DNA from: Haloferax sp046557615
GTDB lineage: Archaea; Halobacteriota; Halobacteria; Halobacteriales; Haloferacaceae
DNA length: 64,000 nt
NCBI RefSeq assembly: GCF_046557615.1
Contig: NZ_JBKIII010000002.1
Coordinates: 620,001-684,000, forward strand
Reading direction: 5' to 3'
The notes under the pieces were generated by a model that saw nothing but the letters and a program-made list of their open reading frames with translations, had not been told where the DNA came from and made no database searches. Positions 35,762 to 44,315 of this stretch are shown here, piece by piece. Made by a program: the position numbers and the translations under genes. Each line of letters starts with the position of its first letter. Position 1 is the stretch's first letter.

Positions 35762-35769
35762 AGTTTAAG
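35762..35769 (+). promoter_or_regulatory. TATA box of the methyltransferase gene
   Basis: AGTTTAAG lies 24-31 bases before ATG 35793, with a GTGCGA purine-rich segment just upstream that could serve as BRE. The spacing suits a leaderless transcript and supports that ATG. Confidence 0.55.
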
Positions 35770-35792
35770 CACGATTCGGCCACAGTCCGTCT

Positions 35793-36542
35793 ATGGATTC
35801 GAGCGATGTCGCCGACTTTTACGACACGTGGGCCTCGGTGTACGACGCGGAATCGTCGCCGACAGCAGACGTGTCGTACTACCTCCAGCGCGCCCGCGAG
35901 GTCGATGGTCGCGTCCTCGAAATCGGGTGTGGAACGGGGCGAATCTATCTCGAACTCCTCCGTGCGGGCGTCGATGCCGCAGGTATCGACCTCTCGACTG
36001 GAATGCTCGAACAACTCCGAACGAACGCGGCGAGCGAAGGACTCGACCCGCAAGTGTGGCACGCCGACATGCGGAACTTCGTCGTGGACGACCCCTACGA
36101 ATTGGTCATCGTTCCGTTTCGGGCGTTCCTCCACAATTTGACTATCGACGACCAGTTGGCGGCACTCGAGTCGTTGTTCGCGGCGACTGCGGACGACGGT
36201 GAGTTAGTACTCAACTTCTACGCGCCGGACTGCGAGTTCGTCGTGGAGAATTACGGTAGCGAAGAGACCGAGCAGGTCGAAATCCAGGGCGAGCAGTATC
36301 GAGTCATGCACCGCGCCGACTTCGAAGACGAGATAGAAAGCATCGTCCGCGGCGAGAAGGCACTGTTCGATGCGAGCGACGAACTCGTCGTCTCCGAGAG
36401 CTATCGAATCAAGTCGATTACGAAACGCGAGTTCGAACTGCTGTTGCGACTCGTCGGGGCGTCGTCGTGGAGATTGACGAACTTCGACGGTGAGGTTCCG
36501 AAATCGACGCAGGACGAACTCGTGTGGTCGATTCGACCCTGA
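35793..36542 (+). CDS. Class I SAM-dependent methyltransferase
   Basis: A 249-residue protein (MDSSDVADFYDTWASVYDAE). Motif I is RVLEIGCGTGRIYLELLRAG, with GIDLSTGMLEQLR as the acidic strand 2 loop and VIVPFRAFLHNLTIDDQLAA as motifs post-I to III. The C-terminal part has a beta-extension typical of UbiE/COQ5-like small-molecule methyltransferases. Target unknown. It is convergent with the methylthiotransferase gene. Confidence 0.85.
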   Translation: MDSSDVADFYDTWASVYDAESSPTADVSYYLQRAREVDGRVLEIGCGTGRIYLELLRAGVDAAGIDLSTGMLEQLRTNAASEGLDPQVWHADMRNFVVDDPYELVIVPFRAFLHNLTIDDQLAALESLFAATADDGELVLNFYAPDCEFVVENYGSEETEQVEIQGEQYRVMHRADFEDEIESIVRGEKALFDASDELVVSESYRIKSITKREFELLLRLVGASSWRLTNFDGEVPKSTQDELVWSIRP

Positions 36543-36576
36543 AAAGAGGGAGTAGTCAGAGACGCTAACTGCCGAG

Positions 36577-37854
36577 TTAGGCGGCCTGTTTCTTCTTCGT
36601 CTCGACCGGTTCGGCGAACGCGTAGACGGTCTGGTGGGCGGTGACTTCGACAGTCGTGAAGTCGCCGGGTTCGAGACCGTATTCGGAGGCGTTCTGGACG
36701 ATGATTTGGCGGTAGGCTTCGTCGCGGCACTTCACCGAGTCGCCGTGGCCCTCTTCGACCACGAGAACCTCGTGTTCGGTGCCAATCATCTCCTCGTAGG
36801 CGGCGGCGACGATGTCCATCTTCGCCTCGGACATCTCCTTCGAGCGTTCCTTCTTGAGAGTCCCACCGAGACCCTTCAGGTCGGCGGCGTCGGTGCCGGG
36901 TCGCTTGGAGAAGCGCGTGACGTTGATCTTCTCGGGGCGAACCTCGTTCAAGAGGTCCATCGAGAGTTGGTGGTCTTCGTCGGTTTCGGTCGGATAGCCG
37001 ACGATAAAGTCCGTCGAGAGCGTCCAGTACTCCAACTCTCGGTCGAATATGTCCACGATTTGCTTGAACTTGTCCACGCGGTGCTGGCGGCGCATGTGTT
37101 CGAGTACCTCGTCCGACCCGGACTGGACCGGGGCGTGGATGAAGTTGTAGAGTTTGTCGTGCTTGGCGAACACCGCGGCGAGTTCGTCGCGGATACCGTG
37201 GACGCCGCCGGGGTTGGCCATGCCGACACGAACGCGGAAGTCGCCCTCGATTTCGGTACAGATTCTATCGAGGAGTTCGGGAAGCTTTCGCTCGCCTTTG
37301 TCCCACCCGTAGACACCGGTGTCTTGTCCCGTAATTCGGAGTTCCTTCGCTCCGGCGTGGACGAGTGCGCGAGCCTTTTCGACGTTCTCATCGACAGACG
37401 GCGAATCGACACGACCAGTCGCGAACTTGGTGATGCAGTACGAACAGTTCGACATACACCCGCGGGCGATAGGGAGGATGCCGACAACACCATCGAGAAC
37501 GGGCGCGACGCCGGGTCCGGGTGTCGGGCACTCACCGTTGGTGACGGCGGTGGGTACGTCGTCCCAGTGGAGAATCTGGGCGTCGATGCCCTCTTCTTGG
37601 AAGTCGTTGCCCTGCGCGAGGGCCATACACCCCGTGATGATGAGGTCCGCGGTCTCCTGTTCGAGTTCTTTGGCCCGTCGGAGCATGTTGCGCTCCGTCT
37701 TCTCCACGACCGTACAGGTGTTCATGATGGCAACGTCGGCTTCCTCGGGACCGTCGACGCGGTAGTGCCCAGCATCGCGGAGCGCGCTCTCGATGGCTCG
37801 GCTCTCGCCGCGGTTCGAGGTACAGCCGTACGTTTCGATGTGGTATCGGGCCAT
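36577..37854 (-). CDS. Archaeal tRNA methylthiotransferase (CDKAL1/MtaB-like)
   Basis: A radical-SAM enzyme expected to convert t6A37 of tRNA to ms2t6A. It is 425 residues. The N-terminal UPF0004 domain supplies the auxiliary cluster cysteines Cys11, Cys47 and Cys76 (ETYGCTSN, MNTCTVVEKTERN and ITGCMALAQG). The radical-SAM motif is RGCMSNCSYC (Cys133, 137, 140). The C-terminal TRAM-like beta-barrel contains VLVVEEGHGDSVKCRDEAYR. This is the archaeal e-MtaB type; the substrate is inferred from family. Confidence 0.92.
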   Translation of the reverse strand: MARYHIETYGCTSNRGESRAIESALRDAGHYRVDGPEEADVAIMNTCTVVEKTERNMLRRAKELEQETADLIITGCMALAQGNDFQEEGIDAQILHWDDVPTAVTNGECPTPGPGVAPVLDGVVGILPIARGCMSNCSYCITKFATGRVDSPSVDENVEKARALVHAGAKELRITGQDTGVYGWDKGERKLPELLDRICTEIEGDFRVRVGMANPGGVHGIRDELAAVFAKHDKLYNFIHAPVQSGSDEVLEHMRRQHRVDKFKQIVDIFDRELEYWTLSTDFIVGYPTETDEDHQLSMDLLNEVRPEKINVTRFSKRPGTDAADLKGLGGTLKKERSKEMSEAKMDIVAAAYEEMIGTEHEVLVVEEGHGDSVKCRDEAYRQIIVQNASEYGLEPGDFTTVEVTAHQTVYAFAEPVETKKKQAA

Positions 37855-37953
37855 TCGGTTATCCCACGTACCAGTTGGGCGGCCAAAAGGGCCGCGGTAT
37901 CGGTCGTCTCTCGCCCAAAAAGACTTGTCAGCACAAAGATAATTTCACAGATA

Positions 37954-39204
37954 ATGCCCTCTCCCTCGTCTCGGAATCGAGATTGGCGGTGCAATCGTCG
38001 CGCGTTTCTCGCTGGTGCTGGCGGACTCGGTGTCGTCGCGCTCGCGGGGTGTCTTGGAAGAACCAGAAGCGGCGGCCAAGCAGGCGACGACTTTCCCGAA
38101 GGCGTCCGCTTCGACGTGGACTGGCCGAGTTACGCCCACGACGACGCGAACACGGCGTTTCTTCGAGAGGGACGTGCCGTTTCTGAGCCAGTGGTAGAGT
38201 ACGAAATTGATTTTGACAGGTGGACCGGGGCCAACACCCACCCAGACGTGCCGCCGAGGGAACCAACCGTCTCCGGCGACGTGCTGTTCATGGCGGGTAA
38301 CCCCGTGTGGGCCGTCGATTACACGACGAAGGAACTGAAGTGGGCACGTTCAGCCACCGGCCAACTACCACCGACTGTACTCGACGACACAGCCTACGCG
38401 ACGACCTATGGGCCGAATGCAAAGGATATCAGCGGTGTCCGTGCCCAAACTGGTGAGACGTTCTGGTCGGCCAGCCTTCCCGATTTTCCAACCACATCAC
38501 CTGCCTTCTCCAACGACCGAAAGACGATGTTCGTCGGCCTTCGAGACGAACAACTCTGCGCCGTCGATGTCGATTCCGCCGACGTACTGTGGACTCGTGA
38601 CCTCTTCGGCGAAGTCGTGGGACCGCTCGCGATCAATCTCGGACAGGTGTTCGCTGTGACTTCCGGACAGAAACTCTACTCGCTCGCCGAGGATGGCACC
38701 GGAATCTGGGAGGCGGCGCTGGAAACGATTGGACCGGTCGCGCCTGTCGTCGGCGAAGAGCGAGTCTATGTTGCCGGACGGGACCGAATCGCCGCGTTCG
38801 ACCGAAAAACCGGACGTCTCGTCTGGGAGGACGACACTGGCGTACGGTACCGGCTCGCCTTCGACGGCGAGCGAATCTACGCCTCGAACGGGAATCTCCG
38901 CGTCCTCGACGCAGAAACCGGCGAACAACAGTGGAAGTACTCGATTGAATCGGGAACCGTCTCGGCAGCGGCGGTTGTTGACGACACGGTGTACGTCGGC
39001 ACGAGCAAGGGAGAATTGGCCGCACTTGACCGAACCGGCGGCGGTTTATTCGACGAACAGAAACGCTGGTCGCTCTCGCTCGGCACCTACGTCGGCAACT
39101 CGCTCGCCTCCACCGACCGGCGGGTGTTCTGTCCGGTCATGCGCGACGGGGCGGGTGTCGGTTTGACCGTCGTTGCAGACTCAGCAATCGAAACTCCGGA
39201 GTGA
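37954..39204 (+). CDS. Tat-exported lipoprotein with PQQ-like beta-propeller
   Basis: A 416-residue protein from ATG 37954 (MPSPSSRNRDWRCNRRAFLA). Twin arginines at 15-16 lead a hydrophobic stretch ending in the lipobox ALAGC with Cys33. The mature part contains repeated PQQ/WD-like blades, for example ALDRTGGG-type and WARSATGQLPPTVLDDTAYA, GIWEAALETIGPVAPVVGEE and RLVWEDDTGVRYRLAF. No PQQ-quinoprotein catalytic residues stand out. Likely an extracytoplasmic scaffold or binding protein. A paralogue lies 640 bases downstream. Confidence 0.87.
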   Translation: MPSPSSRNRDWRCNRRAFLAGAGGLGVVALAGCLGRTRSGGQAGDDFPEGVRFDVDWPSYAHDDANTAFLREGRAVSEPVVEYEIDFDRWTGANTHPDVPPREPTVSGDVLFMAGNPVWAVDYTTKELKWARSATGQLPPTVLDDTAYATTYGPNAKDISGVRAQTGETFWSASLPDFPTTSPAFSNDRKTMFVGLRDEQLCAVDVDSADVLWTRDLFGEVVGPLAINLGQVFAVTSGQKLYSLAEDGTGIWEAALETIGPVAPVVGEERVYVAGRDRIAAFDRKTGRLVWEDDTGVRYRLAFDGERIYASNGNLRVLDAETGEQQWKYSIESGTVSAAAVVDDTVYVGTSKGELAALDRTGGGLFDEQKRWSLSLGTYVGNSLASTDRRVFCPVMRDGAGVGLTVVADSAIETPE

Positions 39205-39251
39205 CACGGATACTTGAATTGGAATCTAATTGGTCTGAAAACCGGATAAAA

Positions 39252-39329
39252 CGAATATAAGGACGCTCTCGGCGGGCGTATTGTACTCTTTTTCACGAAT
39301 ATAATTCATCACCTTATAAAGCGAATATA
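39252..39329 (+). repeat. Three CGAATATA repeats around a promoter
   Basis: CGAATATA occurs at 39252-39259, 39296-39303 and 39322-39329, spaced 44 and 26 bases apart. The last two flank the TATA box of the next gene. Such repeats could be a regulator's binding sites, or chance in an AT-rich gap. Confidence 0.45.
39314..39320 (+). promoter_or_regulatory. TATA box of the small membrane gene
   Basis: TTATAAA is centred about 21 bases before ATG 39338 and about 33 before the in-frame ATG at 39350 (the fifth codon). A typical archaeal box is 25-30 bases from the transcript start, so transcription should begin near one of these two start codons. Confidence 0.6.
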
Positions 39330-39337
39330 GAATTGCT

Positions 39338-39739
39338 ATGGAGCTTAACATGCGTGCAATAGCATACGGTTTCGGTGCTACAATCCTTCTCGGGATAATT
39401 AGCGGACTCACCATTCCATTCACGAACCTCACCCTCCCGGTCCTCGGATACGCCCTCGTTGGCGTTCTCGGTGGCCTCGTGGCTGGATATATGGTTGCAA
39501 CAGGCATGGCAGACGGTGCGATTAACGGCCTCGTCGCAACGATGCTCGGTGCGATTATCGTCGCCATCGGTCTCGTCGTGTTCAACGTCCTGTTCACAGG
39601 CGTGTTCTTCGGCCTGACGACACTCGCCGCCTCGATCGTCGTCATCGCCCTCGCCGGTATTCCCGGTGTCGTCGGTGGCGCACTCGGAAGCATGCTCCAC
39701 GACCGCTCCGAAGCCCGGCGCAGCAGACCCGTGGCTTAA
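39338..39739 (+). CDS. Small integral membrane protein (DUF5518-like)
   Basis: A 133-residue protein (MELNMRAIAYGFGATILLGI) with four hydrophobic helices rich in Gly and Ala (ALVGVLGGLVAGYMVATGMA, GLVATMLGAIIVAIGLVVFN and AGIPGVVGGALGSML). It resembles haloarchaeal DUF5518 proteins, which are of unknown function. The short C-terminal tail is basic (RSEARRSRP) and faces the cytoplasm by the positive-inside rule. It sits between two propeller lipoproteins. Confidence 0.75.
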   Translation: MELNMRAIAYGFGATILLGIISGLTIPFTNLTLPVLGYALVGVLGGLVAGYMVATGMADGAINGLVATMLGAIIVAIGLVVFNVLFTGVFFGLTTLAASIVVIALAGIPGVVGGALGSMLHDRSEARRSRPVA

Positions 39740-39840
39740 ACGTCTCGTTCCTCCTGACCTTCCGATTTTGTCACCGCCACCGAGCGACTGCTCCGTGGTA
39801 ACGACAAGGTACTTGTCACCCGATTGAGAATCGCCAATAA

Positions 39841-41106
39841 ATGCCCTCCCAAGACGGTTCACCCAGCCAGCGGTCAGGCTCTCGGATGGCCGCTGCATCG
39901 AATTCGCTTCGGCGGCGTGTCCTCCTCAAAACACTCGGTTCAGGTATGCTCGCCGGTGTAGCCGGGTGTGTCAGTAAACCGCGGGGCAACAGCGAGGCAG
40001 GCCCACAAGATTGGCCATATCCTCATTTTTCCGCCAAGGGGACGAGCTACAACCCTGCATTGGTTGGTCCACGGTCGAAACCGAGTGAGTCGTGGGGCGT
40101 CGAAGTCACCGGCTTTTCGAGGGGAAGACCGATTGTCCACGGGCAGACAGTCTACTACGCAAGTGACCGGCGAATCCGTGCGTTCGACGTGGAAGACGGA
40201 ACCGAGTTGTGGGCCTTCGAAACCGAAATTGACTACGGATTTCGTTCGCCGCTGACCGTCGATAGCGACCACGTCTACATCGGACAAACAGGGACTCGAC
40301 CCGGCGTCCTCGCGCTGTCACACGACGGCGAAGAAGTGTGGCACGCACCGACCGAATCGGGCGTGTGGGCACCGATTATTAAATCTGCCCCCGATTCGGA
40401 CCATCTGTTCGCCGCCGACACAGATGGCTACATCTTTCGAATTCGCACCACTGACGGGAGAATCGACTGGAAGACCCGCGTGTTCGGTCCAATCCGTGCG
40501 TTAGCAGGCAACCACAGCGCGTTCGCCGTGGGTACCGAAGGTGGCGAAGTCAGCATGTTCCTCGATGAAGGCCCCGACCAAGAGCCAACTGGCCTCTGGC
40601 GGACGAAACTCCCCGGCGGAATTCAAGCACTCTCTGCGGGCAGGGCCGGAGACGTGTTTGCCGGGGCGTTCGGTGGCGGCGTCGCTCGTCTCGAAGAGGG
40701 CCTCCATGCGGGAGCGGTTCGGTGGCATCAAGAAGAACCATCCCCTCACAAATCCGTCGTCGTCGGCCCGAAGCGTGTTTTTGCAACCGATGGTCTCGGA
40801 CTCCATGCCTACAACGAACGGACGGGTGAGGACTCGTGGTTTGCCGAGGGCGACTTCTTCGCCCCGCCCGCCGGTGCTGGCGACACGATTTTCGTCTCCG
40901 AGACGAGCGAAGACGGCGGCGTCATCGCCTTCGACCGTTCGGGCGGCGTCGGCGTCGATAGCCTTCGGTTCGGTGTACGTCGCTGGCGCTACGCTCTCGA
41001 TGGTGGTGCGGAGACTGGCCCGACACCCGCCCACGATGCGCTCTTCGTGGTCGAATCAGGTGATAAAAACGAGTCAGCACGACTCGTCGCGCTTCGCGCA
41101 GAATAG
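39841..41106 (+). CDS. Second Tat-exported PQQ-like beta-propeller lipoprotein
   Basis: A 421-residue paralogue of the propeller gene at 37954. Twin-arginine region LRRRVLLKTL (24-33) precedes the lipobox GVAGC with Cys43. The repeats ADTDGYIFRIRTTDGRIDWK, VEDGTELWAFETEIDYGFRS, VYIGQTGTRPGVLALSHDGE and EDGGVIAFDRSGGVGVDSLR are recognisable propeller blades. The two copies differ markedly in sequence, so they may bind different partners. An earlier in-frame start is absent, as position 39841 is directly after a run of A and T. Confidence 0.87.
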   Translation: MPSQDGSPSQRSGSRMAAASNSLRRRVLLKTLGSGMLAGVAGCVSKPRGNSEAGPQDWPYPHFSAKGTSYNPALVGPRSKPSESWGVEVTGFSRGRPIVHGQTVYYASDRRIRAFDVEDGTELWAFETEIDYGFRSPLTVDSDHVYIGQTGTRPGVLALSHDGEEVWHAPTESGVWAPIIKSAPDSDHLFAADTDGYIFRIRTTDGRIDWKTRVFGPIRALAGNHSAFAVGTEGGEVSMFLDEGPDQEPTGLWRTKLPGGIQALSAGRAGDVFAGAFGGGVARLEEGLHAGAVRWHQEEPSPHKSVVVGPKRVFATDGLGLHAYNERTGEDSWFAEGDFFAPPAGAGDTIFVSETSEDGGVIAFDRSGGVGVDSLRFGVRRWRYALDGGAETGPTPAHDALFVVESGDKNESARLVALRAE

Positions 41107-41130
41107 CGAGGACCGACGAATTCAGACCGG

Positions 41131-41769
41131 TTATTCTTCAGGTGCGCCCGAGACGATTTCGACACCCGAGGAGGCACCGATACGCTCGGCACCGGCTTCG
41201 AACATCGCCACGGCGTCTTCGTAGGAACCGACGCCGCCGGAGGCTTTGACGGGCAGGTACTCGGCCATCAGTTCCACGTCTTCGATAGTCGCGCCACCGT
41301 CGGCGAACCCAGTCGAGGTCTTGACGAACGCGGCGTCGGCTTCGGCGGCCGCCTCGCAGGCGCGGTGTTTTTCTTCTTCTGTGAGCAGTGCCGTCTCGAT
41401 GATGACCTTCACGGGAATCGGCACGGCAGCGACGACTTCGGAGATGTCCTCTGTCAGAAGTTCGTCTTCACCTGCTTTGAGACGACCGATGTTGATGACC
41501 ATGTCCAGTTCGTCCGCGCCTGCTCGCCACGCATCGACTGCTTCTTCGCGCTTTGCGGCCGTGGTGTTCTGGCCGTGTGGGAAGCCGATGACGGTTGCGA
41601 GGATGACCTCAGGTGCATACTCGGACGCTTCTTCGACGAAACACGGCGGAATACAGGCGTTCATGCCCCACTCGTCGGATTCGTCGAGGACGGCTTCGAC
41701 GTCGGCCATCGTCGTCTCGGGTCCGAGAACGGTGTGGTCGATACGGGCGGCGAGGTCAGATTGGTTCAT
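41131..41769 (-). CDS. deoC: Deoxyribose-phosphate aldolase
   Basis: Cleaves 2-deoxyribose 5-phosphate to glyceraldehyde 3-phosphate and acetaldehyde. It is 212 residues. The Schiff-base Lys is Lys150 in AFVKTSTGFADGG, with the acid/base pair Asp90 (ELDMVINIG) and Lys near 182 in PVKASGGVGSYEDAV. These are the DeoC motifs at their usual places. It enters deoxynucleoside catabolism. Located next to kinase and phosphorylase genes on the other strand. Confidence 0.93.
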   Translation of the reverse strand: MNQSDLAARIDHTVLGPETTMADVEAVLDESDEWGMNACIPPCFVEEASEYAPEVILATVIGFPHGQNTTAAKREEAVDAWRAGADELDMVINIGRLKAGEDELLTEDISEVVAAVPIPVKVIIETALLTEEEKHRACEAAAEADAAFVKTSTGFADGGATIEDVELMAEYLPVKASGGVGSYEDAVAMFEAGAERIGASSGVEIVSGAPEE

Positions 41770-41834
41770 ACCGGTTCAAATCCGGGCGGGCTAAAGAACG
41801 TAAGGCTTTCACTGTGCCCGGCCGCGCCTCCTGC

Positions 41835-42647
41835 ATGGCCATCCTCCCCGAAGGATTCGCGCTTCCGCCGCTTCCCTACTTGTTCGTCCTCGTCGCCGGA
41901 CTCGTCGGCGTCGGTGTCGGGTTCAGCCGTCGCCGCCCGGACGTTTCGGCCGACCACGTCCTCGCGCTCGTCCCGTGGATGGTCGCCGGTTCTGCACTTC
42001 ACGTTCAGTACGTGACCGGGCTTCTCCCACCCCTTATCAGGCCATTCGCCGGGACACCCGCGGTGTATCTCTCTGTTGCTGTTCTCGCCGGAGTGACGTG
42101 GCTCGGCCTCGACGCTGTCGGTGCCTTCTCGGCTCGTTTGCTGGCGATACTCGGCGTCGCGCTCGCGGGCCTGCTCGTCGCCGTCACCCTCGTTGCGGGC
42201 TTCCAAGCCGGAACGCTCGCCATCTTTTGGCCAGCAGTCGGATTCGCCGTCTCCGTCGTCCTCGCGCCCGTCGCGTGGGTGGTACTTCAGCGAATCGACC
42301 CCGAGGTGAGCGTGGCCGGGCCGTTAGGTGTACTCGCACTCTTCGGCCACACCCTCGACGCCGTTTCGACCGCTGTCGGCATCGACGTTCTCGGCTTCGG
42401 CGAGCGAACGCCGCTCTCACAGGTCATCCTCGACGTTGGCGCGGCGCTCCCGACGGCCGACGTTCTCGGCGTCGGGTGGTTCTTCGTCCTCGTGAAAATC
42501 GCCATCGCCAGCCTCGTCGTCGTCTTTCTCGCCGATTACGTGCGCGAAGAACCGACCGAAGGCTCGCTCCTTCTCGGATTCGTCGCCGCCGTCGGCCTCG
42601 GCCCGGGCGTCCACAACTTGCTCTTGTTCGCCGTCTCGGGCGTCTGA
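41835..42647 (+). CDS. DUF63-family membrane protein
   Basis: A 270-residue archaeal membrane protein from ATG 41835 (MAILPEGFALPPLPYLFVLV). Eight or so helices are visible. Conserved features include RPFAGTPAVYLSVAVLAGVT and GHTLDAVSTAVGIDVLGFGE, with the polar DA in the helix, plus LGPGVHNLLLF. This matches the archaeal DUF63 family, whose function is unknown. It is divergent from deoC. Confidence 0.85.
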   Translation: MAILPEGFALPPLPYLFVLVAGLVGVGVGFSRRRPDVSADHVLALVPWMVAGSALHVQYVTGLLPPLIRPFAGTPAVYLSVAVLAGVTWLGLDAVGAFSARLLAILGVALAGLLVAVTLVAGFQAGTLAIFWPAVGFAVSVVLAPVAWVVLQRIDPEVSVAGPLGVLALFGHTLDAVSTAVGIDVLGFGERTPLSQVILDVGAALPTADVLGVGWFFVLVKIAIASLVVVFLADYVREEPTEGSLLLGFVAAVGLGPGVHNLLLFAVSGV

Positions 42648-42726
42648 CGGGGTTCGACAGCCTACTGCTGGATTGTGAAAGAGACCCGTGGAGTTATCTG
42701 CGCGCCCATCCGACACTTACGGACGC

Positions 42727-43617
42727 ATGTCCCGAGTTATCTGCGCCGGTCACGTCAACTGGGACGTGACGCTTCGCGTCGATTCACTTCCCGACCCAGA
42801 TGGCGAAGCGACAGTCAAATCCCGCGTCGGAGCGGGCGGTGGAAGCGCCGCCAATGTCGCCAGTGGACTCACCGGATTAGACGTTCCCGCAGCACTGCTC
42901 GGAAGCGTCGGAAACGATAGCCACGGGCGTGGGGCAGTCGCCGAATTGGCCTCGAAGGGCGTCGATTGCCGCTACGTGATGAACGTCGATACTGGCCCGA
43001 CGACGGTCAAGTACATCGTCGTCGATGCCGCGGGCGACGTGTTCGTCCTCGGGTCGCCGGGCGTGAACGAATCCTTCCGCGCCGACGACTTGCCGAAGAG
43101 TGCGCTCGCCGAGGCCGACCATCTACATTTGACGAGCCAATCTCCCGAGACGGCGGCGCTTCTCGCGTCGCGCGCCTCCAATTCGGGAACGACCGTCAGT
43201 TTCGACCCTGGCCGACGAATCGGTGACCGCGGCTACGCCGATGCGATTCGAAACGTCGATTTCGTCTTTCTCAACGACCGTGAAGCGGCAACCGCACTCG
43301 ACGAGGCCGCAGGGAACGGCGATATCAGCGACGCACTGAACGAGACGACACTCGTCCTCAAACACGGGCCAAAGGGTGCGGAAGTTCGGGACGGAGACGA
43401 CCAGTACGCCCACCCCGGCTATCCGGTCGATGCCGTCGATACGACCGGCGCAGGTGACGCATTCGCTTCCGGATTCATCGCGGCACGGCTCGATGGAGCG
43501 ACCTACGAGCGAGCATTGGCAGTTGCAAACGCCTGCGGCGCGCTCACTGCTGCCGAACCCGGCGCACGAACGCAACTCAGTTGGCGACGGCTCGATGACT
43601 TGCTCGAAGCGACGTAG
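42727..43617 (+). CDS. PfkB/ribokinase-family sugar kinase
   Basis: A 296-residue protein from ATG 42727 (MSRVICAGHVNWDVTLRVDS). PfkB signature 1 is GAGGGSAANVASGLTGL, and signature 2 is DTTGAGDAFASGFI with the catalytic Asp. The phosphate-acceptor fold is complete. Family members phosphorylate ribose, fructose derivatives, nucleosides or ribose 1-phosphate. The neighbours deoC and a nucleoside phosphorylase point to a pentose or nucleoside substrate, perhaps ribose 1-phosphate as in the haloarchaeal pentose bisphosphate route. This is inference. Confidence 0.87.
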   Translation: MSRVICAGHVNWDVTLRVDSLPDPDGEATVKSRVGAGGGSAANVASGLTGLDVPAALLGSVGNDSHGRGAVAELASKGVDCRYVMNVDTGPTTVKYIVVDAAGDVFVLGSPGVNESFRADDLPKSALAEADHLHLTSQSPETAALLASRASNSGTTVSFDPGRRIGDRGYADAIRNVDFVFLNDREAATALDEAAGNGDISDALNETTLVLKHGPKGAEVRDGDDQYAHPGYPVDAVDTTGAGDAFASGFIAARLDGATYERALAVANACGALTAAEPGARTQLSWRRLDDLLEAT

Positions 43618-43674
43618 TCGAGTGGGTCAGTTCGACCCCACACATTTTAGTCCCTCCCTGCTTTCGTCGGAACA

Positions 43675-44199
43675 ATGCTGACGCTGGTGGGTTTGGGAGT
43701 TGTCGCACTCGGGGCGCTTGCAACGGGGGCGACTTTCACCATGAAGGTCGTACTCGGCGCACTCGTCGGGGTCGCGGCCGCGGTGGTGATGGACATCCCG
43801 ATGTGGCGCCAAGACGAGGGCTTTACGCCCGCGTATATCGCCGCATCGGTATTTCGGAGAGCACGCCCCGACGAGGTGAGTTTCATCGACGCGAACGTCG
43901 TCCACCACCTCGCCGGAGCCATGGCCGGGATACTGTATGCGTTTGTCTTCCTCCTGAGCGATTGGGTTCTTCCAGAGTTGCCCCTGTTCGGCACCGACGC
44001 GCTCCCACACATCATCTCGTCGCTGTTCGTGATGGTGTGGATTTACCTGCTGTTTGCCCACCTCGTCTTGCCTCGTGCTGGGCGCAGTATCTACGAGGAG
44101 CGGGCGACTGCCGTTAGAGGCCAGTGGCTTCGCTCGTCGCTCGTCTTCGGCGTAACGATGTTTCTGCTCGCTCCAGCGGTGTTCGCGGGCATCGCCTGA
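43675..44199 (+). CDS. Integral membrane protein, unknown function
   Basis: A 174-residue protein with five or so helices (GLGVVALGALATGATFTMKV, VVLGALVGVAAAVVMDIPMW, HHLAGAMAGILYAFVFLLSD, ISSLFVMVWIYLLFAHLVLP and VFGVTMFLLAPAVFAGIA). The second helix ends in a polar DIPMWRQDEG loop. No family recognised. It sits between the PfkB kinase and the nucleoside phosphorylase on the same strand, perhaps as a transporter-like partner. Confidence 0.7.
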   Translation: MLTLVGLGVVALGALATGATFTMKVVLGALVGVAAAVVMDIPMWRQDEGFTPAYIAASVFRRARPDEVSFIDANVVHHLAGAMAGILYAFVFLLSDWVLPELPLFGTDALPHIISSLFVMVWIYLLFAHLVLPRAGRSIYEERATAVRGQWLRSSLVFGVTMFLLAPAVFAGIA

Positions 44200-44315
44200 C
44201 CGTCGTACGCAAGAGTGACCCGTCAGGTAGGATGCGTCGAGAATACACACCAATTCTGTAACACCCGAACCCATCGAACCGCGTCGTTTTTCACCGCGAC
44301 ACGAGACGTTCGACT

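Noticed and set aside
36634..37950. In-frame extension upstream of the first propeller gene
   Set aside because: It is antisense to the methylthiotransferase, and the propeller has a clear Tat signal and start at 37954.
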